The notes under the pieces are model-generated. The model was not told where the DNA came from. It ran no database searches and worked only from the letters and a program-made list of their open reading frames with translations. From contig OX104134.1 in the NCBI GenBank assembly GCA_944470555.2, forward strand, positions 8,845,248 to 8,909,247: 64,000 bases of DNA. Reading direction: 5' to 3'. The position numbers were made by a program, and so were the translations under genes. This document shows, piece after piece, positions 46,701-59,189 of the stretch (positions within the stretch are counted from its first letter, which is position 1; every line of letters begins with the position of its first letter). Origin of the DNA: Heterobilharzia americana. Lineage: Eukaryota; Platyhelminthes; Trematoda; Strigeidida; Schistosomatidae.

Positions 46701-49700
46701 ACCTTGACTATGTATAGCATCGAATAGTATGACAGGTTGGAAATAACAACTGGAATACATGTAATAGACGTTTGGTTGGTACTATGAACAAATCAATGCT
46801 ATAAAACTAGGGTTTCTCATCGCATGTTTATTCCCATAACGCATATCCTTTAGATCATTCCGTATGGCAATAATTCCTGTAAAGAATCTATGAACTGACA
46901 AATGAGTGATTATTCTATGAACAGTCTACCTCTATCAGGCAGCATTATTAAATGAGATATAAATGATCTCGATAAGTATTGAAGAAAACTGGTCATTCGC
47001 TTTATCATTACAAACGACAAATAATACCAGTGGCGTGGTTTAATATCGACTACAGTGTTACAAATCTGTTCACTAGAACTTATGTTTAACATGTTAGACA
47101 TTTTACTGTGATTTTTTCCTTAGCTTGTCTAATATAATTTGGAAATTTAAAAACCGTTCTACTTCCGTTCACCCTCTTTCTATGCTGCTATAAATCGGAG
47201 AAACTTGGACTGATGCACTAGCATACAGTTTTAGGAAAACCAGTTAGCCTAGGATTTAGGCAGAACCCTCCATACTAATGCAGCGAGTCACTACAGATTT
47301 CCTTTTATCAAAACTACTCCTTTCACCATTAAATCAGAGTTGCTGGGAAAGAACAACACACACCACTTGGTGTTAGACAAAGGTGTCGACAGAATCCAGT
47401 ATCATCAGAAAGTTGTGAGTAGGCCCAACATACATTCCTCGCTGTAAAATGTGAGTTCACGCTTCAAGACTGGTCTGCACCAACTCCTCACTGAATAATA
47501 CGGAATGAAGTTATGGAATGCGTCGACCACAACCACTTACTTGCGGAGTTGCATCAGGTCGAATGGACTGTTGACGAGACCTCAGTTTTGATACAAAAAT
47601 CCTGTCTGGCTTTTGTCAACGCTAACCGTCTTTGGGACCGACGAAATATCCAACTACCTACCTATCAGAAGATGAATATACTGTGCTCCGGTCCACTTTG
47701 TCCCATAGTATGGGTGTTGGAAGTGGAAGTATGGGGGAATCACCATGTGAGCAATGTTGGGGTTGGGCATAAAGTAGAAGGCTAGCAAACCAAATCAGTT
47801 GATAAGGTTGTGAACCTTTCACTGATTGAGGTGGGTGGAACATTTGTTGTGCGTGGCGAGCCACAACTTACAACGAAAGTACAGATGAACACACTTTTTA
47901 TCAACTACATCTTCGACTTCTTCATAAACTCATCTGCCTATACTCTTTTCTTTCATATACTTGTCAACTTTTATGTAATTTGCTGTGATGTGTATGCTTT
48001 TATAACAGTTTCTTTGATAATCTGACGGTTTGTCTGCACAGACTTCAAATAAAATTTGAAATTCTTAGCTCAGCAGTCTAACCAAGTACATCGTCTTTCA
48101 GATGCGAATGTTTATCACGTTTAACTACTAGGAATTCTACACCGTCTGCAACTTTTTTTTCAGCTATGTGGTGCATGACAATCAATCAAGTTAATAGAAC
48201 AGCAAATATGGTGTCTCCCTAAGTCACGTTCCAAACTACAATTGAGGTTTATAATGTCTCCACCTTTCTTGAAGCCAGAAAAAGCTCCTAAAGCTGGAAC
48301 ACTTTTATATCAAGGCCGTGAACATGTGCTGTGATTGTGAGACGCGTAGGGAGAAAAAAATCAAAGTATGTCTATTCACTTGACTTTACTGGATCAATGA
48401 GAAAAATTCATCTAACTACACCCATTGACTAATGGTTAATGATACTACTTGGTTACCAGAATCTCAACAGATGGAGTGGAGTTCAAACCCGCGACCCCAT
48501 TGGTTGGCAGCTTAGCAGCATAAAACAATGAGTCAGCTTCAACAGCTCTTCGACTATTTTCCACAGTTCTGTAGACGTAGGAGAAGCGTTAAGGCCAAGA
48601 GCAGAAAGCGCACTGCCTGACTGGACCCCGGTTGACAGCCACCTGTATGCTGTTCATTGGAATACTGGACCAGACAGTTTTTAAAACTGGTCATTGTCGC
48701 ATAAATTAAATACTGAAACAAAGACATACTTATTGTTTTTGTGACCTGAAGACATCAATTGACTCTAATGGTCGGACAGTTTTATCCTAGTGCTTTTCAT
48801 TCGAGGGGGTACTTGGTGAGTACCTCTCCTAAATGAAGACTTTATAATACAACACACGTGTTCGTAGTAGAGTACGATGAGCTGTTGAGTGAAATGTTTA
48901 TGTCAGGTGGTGTCAGTTTAGGAAGTCTCATTCTCTTATTTTCTAGACTTTGTGAAAAAAGAGCCCATGTAGACCTCCATTTCATCGCTTGACTCTACAC
49001 AGATTGATCTCTGCAAATAAAATAGTTCTGTTAGGTGAATACAGCGAAAAAATGTAGTTTTCTGGACGATGTAAAAATGTTCAGAATCAGTCTCTCATTT
49101 ACGAATGCGAACTGTTGCTTCTGGACTGGTTTACGTTGACACTAGCGAGTGGAGTGGTCAGGCGAGTTGACCACTTGACTTTCCTTGAGAGTCTTACCAG
49201 ACACAAGGCTTGGCCGGTAACTAAAGAAATTGCAGCACGGATACAAAAAGCTCGATTAGCTTCTGAAACTTTACGCCACCGATGGCATGGGGAGGCTTCT
49301 GAATGCCTAATAAGGGTCGAGTGTACGAGACATGAGTTTGCTCTGTCATGTCTGTATGACATACAACCGTTATTAAAGTGGGACTGTATGGAAAGGTTTT
49401 ATTCATTTGATCACTGCTACCTGCATAGCACAACGCATGTGTGCAGTAGGGTTTTCAATCCAAAGTAACTTTTCGAAATGTTTCTACAAATGTTTTACGT
49501 ACCAATATCAAATTTCTATTGAAACCGAGTTAAATCATTTGTATTGGGTTTTGACTTACATTAATCACTATAGTGTGGTCCTGTCTCGGGAATGGTAATC
49601 GTTTGTGACATCTTCATATATAAACACGGATATGAAGTGAGTTTGAACAGAATGGAATAATTCCTATATCGTGATCTGTTCCGATCAACAGACGCCAATA

Positions 49701-52700
49701 GTGCGCTCGATAATAACGAGATCATAAGAAAATGCCATTAGATTTCAAATGTTACACTTATTTGGTTGTGCAACATCCAAACCAAAACAATAACACTGGT
49801 TTTAAGGAAAGTGAAATATTTGTGGGAGGGTTTGAATAAAGCTTCACAGAGCAGACAACATTGGAGCCACTATGTGAGCAATAAGGCACTTTGATGTCAA
49901 TATGGACGACACAAGATCTCAGGTTGTTTGACGAGGTACATTTTTCAGAAAACATATTTATGAAGTATAACTAGGATTCGCAACTCGTAATAAGCACAAG
50001 TGGGACTCTTGGATTCGTTCAAGAAGAACAGGACTTTTACTGTTTTATTCAGAAATCCATGCGGAGAATTGAATAAGGTAGCCAATACGACAGCTATATA
50101 AATAATAACACGAAATACACAGTAACATATACAAGGATAGCGAATAAGATGGCTATGATGCATAAAAGTACTATGTGAACTCCATTTGACCCTCATTCAA
50201 AAAAAATAAGTGATTGATACAACTAGTACGTATTGAGTAATTATTGCGAACATGATTCAGGCTTTTGACTCGGTCTGTCCAACAACGACAGGTAACCTGG
50301 TATGACGGATGAGCTAACTTACTGACTAAAGCAAAATAGACAGAGTATTAACGATAAGACTAAAATAGCGAATTATTTGCGGAAATAAATATACATTTAA
50401 ATGTGCAGTCGCATACACACACACATGTTTACATATATGTCTTACTTGTGACTCCATAGCACTTCTTGAGGAAGCTTGTATTGTTCCTGGAGAGGTAATA
50501 ATTGCAAGTCTTTTCTGTGCTCATTAATATTGCTTAAAAGCTGGTTATATTCACCATACAGCTTTTGAATACAAAAAACATTCTTGTCACGATCCGACCA
50601 AGCTTGACGCATTATCGTTCCCAGCTGTAAAGTAGTTTTAGCGAAACATTCAAGTTCGAGGTCAATATAAAAATTTTCCGTCAGTAGGTACTAAGTAACT
50701 AAAGAAATCGCTGATTATGGTTTATTTAATGAACAGATTCTCAACAAAACTAACTTCAAATCCGAATAATACGCTGAGGTGAGTGCCGAAGCCTTTACAA
50801 AGTTCCAGATTACTTCCTCAAGATTATGTTCACTGATCACTTTGCTATTTTACTTTAATACCCATATCCTTTTAGATATTCAACAACCCAGTACATCAAA
50901 TACAGGTGCAACAGAGTGAGCCAAAAAGATAATATATGGTGAAAAGACAATGAAGATAACTCGTTGAAAAGTTGTATATTTAATTATCAGTAATTCATTC
51001 TTCTGTCTATAAGATACCAGTTAGCAGTATAATTATCGATTGTGTAATGTTGCAACTAGGATCGACAGTAAAACTCTGAAAACGTTTAAACAATCTGAAC
51101 TCGCATACAACTATAAGGATGAGTAATTATCACATTACGACTGAAACCACATACATTGAATCAGGGCACAAATGACAGTAAGCTTATTTTATACTATCTA
51201 GTTGTCTAGGTGATGAAATAGTGACTCTGAGCTTGAGTTAATGGTTGATATAAGAATGCAAATGGCAATCAGCTCCAACATGTAAATACCATTCACTGTG
51301 GAAAACGATCATATATATATAATAAATTTGAATATTCTACTATCAATACGATACCGATATTCATGCATACAAGTAAAGAGAATAAAGTAGTGCTGCGTAA
51401 TTCTAAGTAGTCATGCATATGTATTGCAGTTTGGCACATCGAAGACTATTATTGTTTCTTTCACAATAAGCCTCGTTGGATTCATTAGCATTGACTGGGG
51501 TTATATTCATGTGAGAACTTACTACGTTAACTAACAGGAAAGCTTGAATTTATTTCGACAAAACACAAGTTTGAACTAAAACATACTAAAATGTGGAAGG
51601 AAAAATCAAGCAGGTTGAATTCGAACCCATCACAAGCAAATCTTAATATCGAAGTAAAAATGATGTTATTTGAAATCCTAGTAATAAGTTTAAGAGGTGC
51701 TACGACCCACTAACATTTCTAAAACTCAGAAATTAATTAATAACTTCTTTGAGGTTACCTTAATCGTATATTAAATGATGACCTCCAAATCTTACGACCG
51801 GTAAAATAACCATGAAAATTCTGCTTGGCTGCTGACACATACTACAAATAAGTATCTCATATTCACAGCTGGTCTCAGGAACTTCGAAGTACGCTTGACA
51901 ACCTGAAACGATACTGACAATTAGTATGACAGGTCAATTACTACAGGATATAAACAACCAGATGCTACCGCCTTTAATCATACTTTCAAGCATTCCGGGT
52001 ATTCGCAAACAGTATCGGAGGTCATCACAAAACTAGCAATTTTTTTGTAACACCTGAAGTTCATAAGGTGGGATCATTAACCGACTGTAACAGTTTTTGA
52101 ACAGGTGATAACCAGTTCTGAACAAAAATCTTATCTTTATGTGACAGAAATGGTTATTGCAGAAGCATATCTAGTTTTTTGTTACACTAGCAGTAGAGGA
52201 AATGAATAACCTAGTATCCTTCAGACAGAGCATGAAACCGGGCAACTGAAGTATCCCATATCAACTCACATTTTAAAGGAGTGTCTACGCAACATTTTTG
52301 AATGACAGGTCAATAGGTGTTACAGCTGTTGTAGCGGAAATTATTGAAAGGATTACAAAGAAAGTCATCGTGGCTTAAACAGGGAGTAAATTCGTACCAT
52401 CTAGTACACAAAAAACTTTTCGCAGAAGTTTGTCTGAGTTAATAAGTCTCACAAAAAATATCGGGTAAACCGATTAATGATAAACGGTCTCTAGATGTCA
52501 TCACAACGAAAGCTTCGAAAAGTTACAATTTGTGACCAGAATTCTTGAAGCACAAAGGTGGACAGCTGCTGAATATCACGGATAAGTTGGTGTATGGGAA
52601 TCAGAGGTGGGTCTGATAGAATGGTTTAGATCGCTGATAATCCCCAATTTAAACGCAAGAAAATAAGTCCTAATGGGGCAGCTAAAGAGTTACAAATTCG

Positions 52701-55700
52701 ACTGAAATCGTGTCTAAAAACCTGAGGTACACAGTTATCACACACCTAACTAGAGCTCGTAAGCAATAAACTTGGGAAAGCCAGGCAAGTTTCGGACCTC
52801 ACTGACTGCTTGTCGACCACATTTTCATTCTTCGACAGGCTTAAGAGCAAGCACACCTGCCTATCCCACATCTCTTCACCCAAAGGTGGCATTCAAATCT
52901 GTAGACCCAGCAATGTGTCTGACTATGAACGTAGTACCGAGAAAATGTACTATGCTAACAAAACCATCTGTTCATGACTCTGCAGATGAAAAGTGATTAT
53001 AAACAGTCACTATCTGAATTGAAGATAAAAGTATGGCAGTCAGGTGTGTTCACGATTTCCTACCTGTATTCTTGAAAACTTCAGGTGCCAAACTGCCAGG
53101 TTGTGGTGGTTTGCATCGTTTCAGGTGCGATGTAGACTCCGTAACTTCAAGGGGAGTTGGAGGACCGACATCTACGTCCCATTCAGGTTCCGGCTGACTG
53201 GATGTTGGACAACTGAACCGTTGCTGTCATCTCAGTCGACTAAGGTTCACAACCTCATCAATCGGATCGCCTGTCTTACCTAGTAACCTTCACCTGACCT
53301 CAACATTGGTGACATGGCGATTCCACCAAACGCGAGCAAGACTACGAAGACACCTATGATAAGAATGTTGTAACTGCTTGATGTCTTCTGCTTTCAACGG
53401 TCATGTCTGACAGCCGTATAACAGGACAGAATGGACTGTAGCGCCGTATACTCGTCCTTTCATAGATAGTTGGATATCTGGCCAGTCGGCGCCAGAGGTG
53501 ACGTGAGCTGGCAAATGGTAAACGGGCCTTCTGTATCCGAGCTGAGATTTCGTGAGCAACCAGCCTGTTCGGGTTGATGCAACTCCCCAAGTAAGTGAAT
53601 TGGTTGACATGTGCCACCACTTCACTCGTCATCGTTAAACTCGAAGTGCTTGGAGGAGACCAGTCCTGGAGCATCATGTTACATTTGACAGGTGCTAAAC
53701 ATGTTCAGATTTCTGCTCAACATGACCAGAAGACCCTGCGCTTTGTCAGCATCTTCACCTAGAAGGACAATATCGTCTACAAACTGCAAGTCGAGCAGAC
53801 GGTCTCCAGGGAGTAGATCAATTCCTGTGAAGTCATACATACCTAAAGTTATGTCCATTAGTAGGTCTATGACGAAACTGAATAGGAACCTACTAGCCCA
53901 ACGGGATAAACACGACTATTGGTAGGGATCCATGCAAGGAGTGCAAATTCGGCTCAAGAGTTTAGTTCGACAGTGACACCAACGACGCCAGTTGTCGATG
54001 CTGCAGGGTCCTGGGATAAGCGAACATGAAACATACTTTTCGAGCTGACAGACAGAGAACTAATTCGAAACACTTCACTGGGATTTTGTATGCGGGTTTC
54101 TGAGATGGAGCATACATTTATGGGGGAGAGGGGGCTTCCCAGAGTCCAAGTCAAACCTGCCTGTTTTCCGATCTGCATCAAGGTGCAAACGTTGAAGGTG
54201 GAGAGCTCAAATGGAAGGGGTGATTTTAGGATAGCTGTTAGATGTTGCGCTGGAAGACAGCCTAGTGGGGGCAACTGTTTAGCGACTAAAAACGCTACAG
54301 ATAGACCAGAAGTCTAAGCAATGGAGAGCAGCTAAGTGAAGCGAAAATGGTAGTGATAAAAAATACAGTCCACAAGTAAAAACAACAAAAACAATATAAT
54401 AGCAATAAATTTAGTAATCGGTTAATAAGCCTGTGGTGCGAAGAGCTTGAGTTTTCGCAGAAAGGTTGGTTAGTAGCTTCGAAATCTTCATTTTATTTTG
54501 TAAATTCACATCTTATGTGAGGGGTGGGATACTGCCCGGGTGCCCAGACCGGAGCGGGTGGTTGTCTTGAGGGACTTCAAGTCTAATCCACAAGGTAGTG
54601 GAACAACATCAGGAGCTGTATTCTAATGGTTGTCGGCGACCAATATAGGTTTATACGTAAACACAGCGCACATTCATACCCTGAGATGCTAAAGTTCTAG
54701 CTAGTGAATCATGTAGACTGATTTGTTGAAGGGTGCAAACATTGAAGGCCTCAATGTGTACTTTGGTGCGCAGATTCAGGAGACCAATGATGCCGTTGTA
54801 TGAGCTCAGATCGTTGTAGGGTGTAGGATTATTGATCAAGCGATGAGGAAGATTAGAAGGTAAGGATACGGAAGGTAGATAGCGGTCTGAGGGAACTTGA
54901 GTACTGACAGAGTTGTGAGGGCGGTTAACAAGTCATAGCTGTTCACACCGTGGACGATAAGGTTATCTTGAGGCACCTGAAAAAGGAAGGTTATTGTATG
55001 ACCGCAGAGCCTAAAAGACGTCTGCTTGTATGCTCAAGATTCCAACGTTTTTTTTGGATCTGACCAAGAACCGATATTGCCTGTACCCCTGTACACCGCA
55101 GGATGGAGAGTGATATTTTTAGGGTCAGCTTTCTAGTCTCGTTTTCCATAGAATAGCCAGTGTCGTGGCCCTTGTGGTCAACCGCAGGAAATACCTGACT
55201 GTCGTCATAGCTCTTTACAGTCAACAGTGCGACTTCACTCCTGAAGCCCGATCACAGCGTAGCAATTTACGCTAAAAACAATAACTAGTTATCTTACTAT
55301 CACTGAACTGACCCTTCTGGTAAAGCAAGATCTCAAGAGAAAAACGTTCTACTAGGCCACTGTGATATTTTAACCAACAAACATGTCAAGGTAGCAACTA
55401 TCAATCGGGTAATGAACCATAACTATTGTTTGAGGGCAATGACATCTGACAACCCAAAACTACATAGCTGGAGGGACATTCGAACGTATGATCCACTGGT
55501 TGAAAGTCAACTGCCACATCTTTCAGTCAGATAATAAAACAATAGATGAATGAATGGTTTTGCTAGGAGAACACCAAAATTGAAACGTACTACTAGTCAA
55601 CTACATGTGTTTTTGTGGAGAAGGCGATGAGCTACACTTATCGCGTGCGGGTTAATCATCAATCATCAAAATCAACATAGGACTAGGCATCACTGTCTAA

Positions 55701-58700
55701 CGGTCTGAGTTGCAACAACTCATATCAGTACATCAAGTAAGAAGGCAGTGAAGTGGAAGATGAAGATTTAGTCAGAAGAGATATAAAGTACGAGGAAAAA
55801 GAGGGGCAGAATGACAAAATGGTGAGATTCGGTATAGCGTTAAGACAAGGATAGTGTGTGTATACATCTGCGCCACTGACATCGGTTCTGAGCCATATCC
55901 CCTAGAGTCTCCAGGCACTGGTTCCTCCTGTCCCGCGGACCCCAACCACCTTGTCTGCATCACCCTACATGGCTCAAACCAACAGTCAAAGACTTCATAC
56001 ATTGGTGCCATGTTTTGGTCTGGCCACCTCGGGCCTTTTCCCAACCTGGACCTACTTCAGCCAAGATTGTGTGACGAGGCAATCGGCGACTAGGCATACG
56101 CAACACATGTCCCGACCATCTGAGTCGATGAAGGTTCACAACCATGTCAACTGACATACCTTTACTCCCTAAAACTCTATACCTGACTTCTGCATTACTC
56201 ACGTGGTGACACCACAGAATACGACCTATACTACGAAGGCAACGGTGGTCAGACACTTGAAGCCCTCTCATATCTTCCGCTTTCAATGGCCACGTTTCAC
56301 AGCCGTACAGTGGAACAGAGCGGACTGCTGTGCAGCACACGCGACCCTCAGTAGACAAACGTATATCACGGTGGCGCCATAGGTGGTGTAAGTTGGCAAA
56401 AGCCAATCGAGTCTTTCGTATCCGCGCAGAGATTTCCTTGGCCACTTAGCCACCAGGGCTTCACTTCCCAGGTAAGTGAAATGGTCGACCCACTCTTTAT
56501 TGTTAGCCGAGGCTTCGTTGAAGACCAATCCTGAAGTAATAATTTGCAGTTGGGTGGTGAGAAACGCACTCCAAACATTCTCAAATCCCCACTCAGTGTC
56601 CAGAAGACTCTGCATCTTGTCAGCATCTCCACTTAACAGGACTATGTCATCTGCATATTCTAGGTCTAAAGAAATTCCTCTTACGATTACGTCAGGTGAC
56701 GAGAGGGAGACCTCCATAAGAATATCTATGATGAAATTGAATAGGAATGGAGACAGTGGGCATCCTTGACGGACACCACTCGATGAGCACAGCTCCCTGG
56801 AAATCTCACCATAGGCTCTAACATGCTCACAAGTGTTCGAGTAGAGAGCTTTCAATAAGGTGATGTACTTACTCGGCATGCCTTTCAGTGATAGACATTG
56901 CCATGAGACTTCTCGACCAACGGAGTCAAATGCCGCCTTCAAGTCGAGAAATACAGCTATTGTCGGGCGTTGGCCAGCCTGTCTGTGTTCTAGAAACTGG
57001 AGCAGTGTGAATATTTGGTCGACACACTCGCGGCCGGATCTAAAACCTGCCTGGTTTCCTCGGGCTTGCTGTTCCCGAGCTCCACTCAGGTGTCGAAAAA
57101 TTATAGAACCTAGGATCTTAGACACTATGTTCGTCAGGCTGATTCCCCTATGGTTACCACAAGAGGACTTCTCACCTTTCTTTATGTCTGAAATTTGTGC
57201 TGGCTAAAAATAGGTGGTTATCTGAGCACACTTGTAGTAGGCGATCACCGTTATCTGATCATCCAACCGAAATTCTGACAGTGACACCTAAGTGCCTTTC
57301 TGCCTCACTCAGCCTACCCACCTGTGCGTTGAAGTCACCTGCAACAACCACCACGTCTGATCATTTGGCTTTCAAAAGGAGGCTAGACCGTTTACGGTAG
57401 AACTCGTCCTTCACTTCATCCGAACTAAAGTCAGTGGGTGCGTAAGCAGAGATTACAAAAAGACAACGGCGAGTCTCACTGTTCCTTTTAGTTCTCACCG
57501 TGCCGTTCAACCGGACAGTGAAGAGGCGACTATCGACTGGGATCCAGTCTAGTGGTGAGCTTTCTGCTCTAGTACTTAATGCTATGCCTACACCTGCAAG
57601 ACCGCAAGAGCTAGTCATCGAATCTCCAGAAACTCGAAGAGTGAATTTTACGGATTCACCAGATTGATCAGGAGAGGTCAGGTGAATAACCGCACTTGGG
57701 TCCTGTATGCATGTCTCACAAGCACAGCACACATCCAAGGCCTGAATGGCTAGTCTTTGCCAACGAAGCCTGTCGACCGATTTGACGGAGGGTGCGGATA
57801 TTGAAGACTCTGATATGTAATCTATAGCGTAGTTTAGGGAGACCATGGATGCTGTTCTGTGGATTCAGATTGTTGTCGAAGGCTGCAGAGCTAGGAGAAA
57901 TTGAAGATGATGTAGTGTCGTTAGTTGAGAGATGTGAAGGAAGATTAGAAGGCAATGATGAGTGAGGTGGATAGCAGTCTGAGGAAACTTGAGTGCTGAC
58001 AGAGTTGTGAGGGCAGTTGACACTTCCCGGCTGCCTACACTGTGGAAGGCTATTTCTTCTTAAGGCACCTGAAAGGGATTTGTGTGGCCGTAGAGCCCAA
58101 TGGACATCTGCTTGAGGCCTGTCACGCAGCCCTTTGCGTATGATTATTTTGAACTTTTGTATTTTCGGGGCCGGCCTCTTCTAACCCCCCACCCCTTCCA
58201 CTAAGAAGGCAGCATCAGCATGCCACTGCTGGTCATCCAAGGGAAACACCTTACTGTTATCACACGCCATCGAGCTAACAGCCCTCAGACCCCCATCATA
58301 ACGTAGTAATTTACACCACAACGGTAACTGGTATCCAGCAGACCTTTCTGGCAGGATAAGACCTCGAGGGGACAAGTGTTCCACCAGCATAGCTCGTTGG
58401 GTCATTGTGATATGCAAGCCCAACCACCATGTCAAAATAGTAGCTATCGGTCGAGCGGGCTAATAGTACTGCCCGGCTGCCAAAAGCTGAGTAGATGGGT
58501 TCGACAACGAAGCTGGACGCCTCTAAGGTATGACTAACTGATAGTGACACAAATGCATAGATAAACATTTTGTATGTAGTTTGTTGGATGTGATAAGTCG
58601 TGACCAGAGTGAGCACACTTCAATGTTTAAGGAGGAAAAATGAGTTTCCTGGGGAAGATAGTGAGCTTCACTAGGTGTTCCCTATTTCTGCTATTTTTCC

Positions 58701-59113
58701 TGAAAGTTTCCGAACGTCAAAGTCAGTGACTTGTAGCTAAGAGGCGATGAAAATCTGATAGACATGGAGCCCTCTGAGAGTAGTAACAACTGTATTAGAA
58801 GATGGAAAAGACGTTTTGTTAAGCTAAGTAACTATTCATTGCTTAGGGGATTTATATACATATAAATACTGTTCTTATCTTTGAATACTTGTTACTGCGG
58901 CTAAAAGACTACATAAACTTGTATATATGCATGAGACTTACCGTAGAGATGTCGCGATCAATGTTACGCAGCATGTTTAGAATGATGGATCTCTCATCGA
59001 GTAGGCACCGCATTTCTGTTTCATATCCAGAGAGTCTAACCGTTTCTTCCTTCACAAACGTTGTTGCACTAAACATATTCTCCACTGTCTTTGAAAGCAA
59101 ATCCGTTTCTCCT
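43563..59113 (-). CDS. ZC4H2: ZC4H2 orthologue (C4H2 zinc finger), 5' end not found
   Basis: Minus-strand exons in transcript order are 59113-58942, 50624-50446, 45523-45195, 44019-43820 and 43772-43563. They join in phase and give about 362 codons. The first two encode the coiled-coil region: [13 protein letters not shown] corresponds to YKQEMDLLLQEK of the human protein, and [10 protein letters not shown] to RLHDEYKPL. The last exon carries [15 protein letters not shown] and [14 protein letters not shown], matching the family's C-terminal zinc finger with HPKKPK after it. Between them are about 176 polar residues with little similarity, so the protein is longer than the 224-residue human one. 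In vertebrates ZC4H2 acts in neural development and stabilises RNF220 in a ubiquitin ligase. The N-terminal exon(s) lie upstream, possibly outside the window. Introns are 8317, 4922, 1175 and 47 nt. Confidence 0.9.
43773..43819 (-). other. 47-nt ZC4H2 intron
   Basis: Inferred from phase: donor GTTAGC at 43819 and acceptor CCAG ending 43773 join phase 0 to phase 0. If it were retained, translation would stop at 43769 before the zinc finger. Confidence 0.6.
44020..45194 (-). other. ZC4H2 intron with RTE-b 5' fragment
   Basis: The intron runs from GTAACT (45194) to TTAACAG (44020). At about 45045-44895 the minus strand reads GACAGCTGCTACTTTG and later GAGGTTCTACCACGCC, a diverged RTE-b 5' leader. 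The rest is unrecognised. Confidence 0.55.
47290..47870 (+). mobile_element. Old RTE-b RT fragment
   Basis: The plus-strand frame at 47513-47785 reads [27 protein letters not shown], then [12 protein letters not shown]. This corresponds to the RTE-b thumb ([17 protein letters not shown]) and the [12 protein letters not shown] segment. It ends near 47870. Highly diverged. Confidence 0.6.
48440..48555 (-). repeat. tRNA-like SINE fragment
   Basis: On the minus strand a box B-like GGTTTGAACTC (48489-48479) lies within AACCAATGGGGTCGCGGGTTTGAACTCC. This aligns with ACCATTGGGTCATGGGCTCGAATCCC of the SINE at 35 kb. The upstream box A is poorly kept. Confidence 0.4.
48560..49480 (+). mobile_element. 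Old RTE-b EN and RT fragments
   Basis: At about 48590-48660 the plus strand reads [19 protein letters not shown], matching the EN segment [19 protein letters not shown]. At 49115-49300 it reads [23 protein letters not shown] and [21 protein letters not shown], the RT thumb. The intervening RT palm is missing or unreadable. A degenerate insertion in the ZC4H2 intron, antisense to the gene. Confidence 0.6.
50625..53049 (-). other. ZC4H2 8.3-kb intron, part without elements
   Basis: AT-rich intron sequence with a short (AT)n tract near 51311-51322. No gene or known repeat is recognised. Confidence 0.55.
53050..55420 (-). mobile_element. RTE-b element Z, copy B, in ZC4H2 intron
   Basis: Same content as 37398-39530 from 53281 onward. 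In addition it continues 3' to about 53050 with CCATTCAGGTTCCGGC-like and TCAGTCGACTAAGGTTCACAACC sequence, which corresponds to the RTE-b C-terminus (around RWSGHVLRM). Copy A lacks this extension, so copy B is the more complete version. Frames at 54839-54651, 54274-53954 and 53677-53354 match those of copy A. Confidence 0.65.
56283..57125 (-). pseudogene. RTE-b RT with all palm motifs (Y, copy B)
   Basis: As in copy A, motifs A ([11 protein letters not shown]), B ([12 protein letters not shown]) and C ([10 protein letters not shown]) are present, followed by the same frameshift. One extra base near 56438 makes the downstream reading differ from copy A. An intact RTE protein cannot be made. 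Confidence 0.78.
57361..57846 (-). pseudogene. RTE-b EN fragment (Y, copy B)
   Basis: The EN reading [30 protein letters not shown] matches copy A. A base change near 57846 gives a different upstream extent. It ends at the same stop before GDFNAQ. Confidence 0.7.
58455..58530 (-). repeat. SINE fragment abutting RTE-b 5' end
   Basis: On the minus strand GTCGAACCCATCTAC, then GGCAGCCGGGCAG and TTAGCCCG align with CTCGAATCCCACTTCATCTAC, GAGCAGCCCGGCAG and TTAGC of the SINE at 35 kb. Its end touches the start of RTE-b element Y (GATAGCTACTA). Confidence 0.4.
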
Positions 59114-59189
59114 CTAAACCATGAGATACAGAAATACAAGTTATATACTTCAGAATCCCCATAATCCCATAACACTCAGCCAAGCCATA

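Larger units (their letters stand above)
45524..50445 (-). other. ZC4H2 intron of 4.9 kb
   Basis: The intron is bounded by GTAAGA-type donor sequence at 50445 and an AATCTAG acceptor at 45524. Apart from the RTE-b and SINE fragments listed separately, I see only AT-rich sequence without genes. Confidence 0.6.
53281..58175 (-). repeat. About 4.9-kb direct duplication, copy B
   Basis: Nearly identical to 37398-42290. I noticed only scattered single-base differences, for example near 56438 (one inserted base), 56545 and 57846. It lies inside the ZC4H2 intron between the exons at 50446-50624 and 58942-59113. Confidence 0.88.
55657..58454 (-). mobile_element. RTE-b element Y, copy B
   Basis: Same element as at 39770-42560. 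Flanks show GCGGGTTAAT at 55647-55656 and GCGGGCTAAT at 58455-58464, a possible 10-bp target-site duplication with one mismatch. EN (57846-57361), RT (57125-56283) and C-terminus (56445-55960) are in broken frames. An 86-bp segment present in copy A at about 42276-42361 is missing here, between repeats of TATTTTCGGGGC type. Confidence 0.78.
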
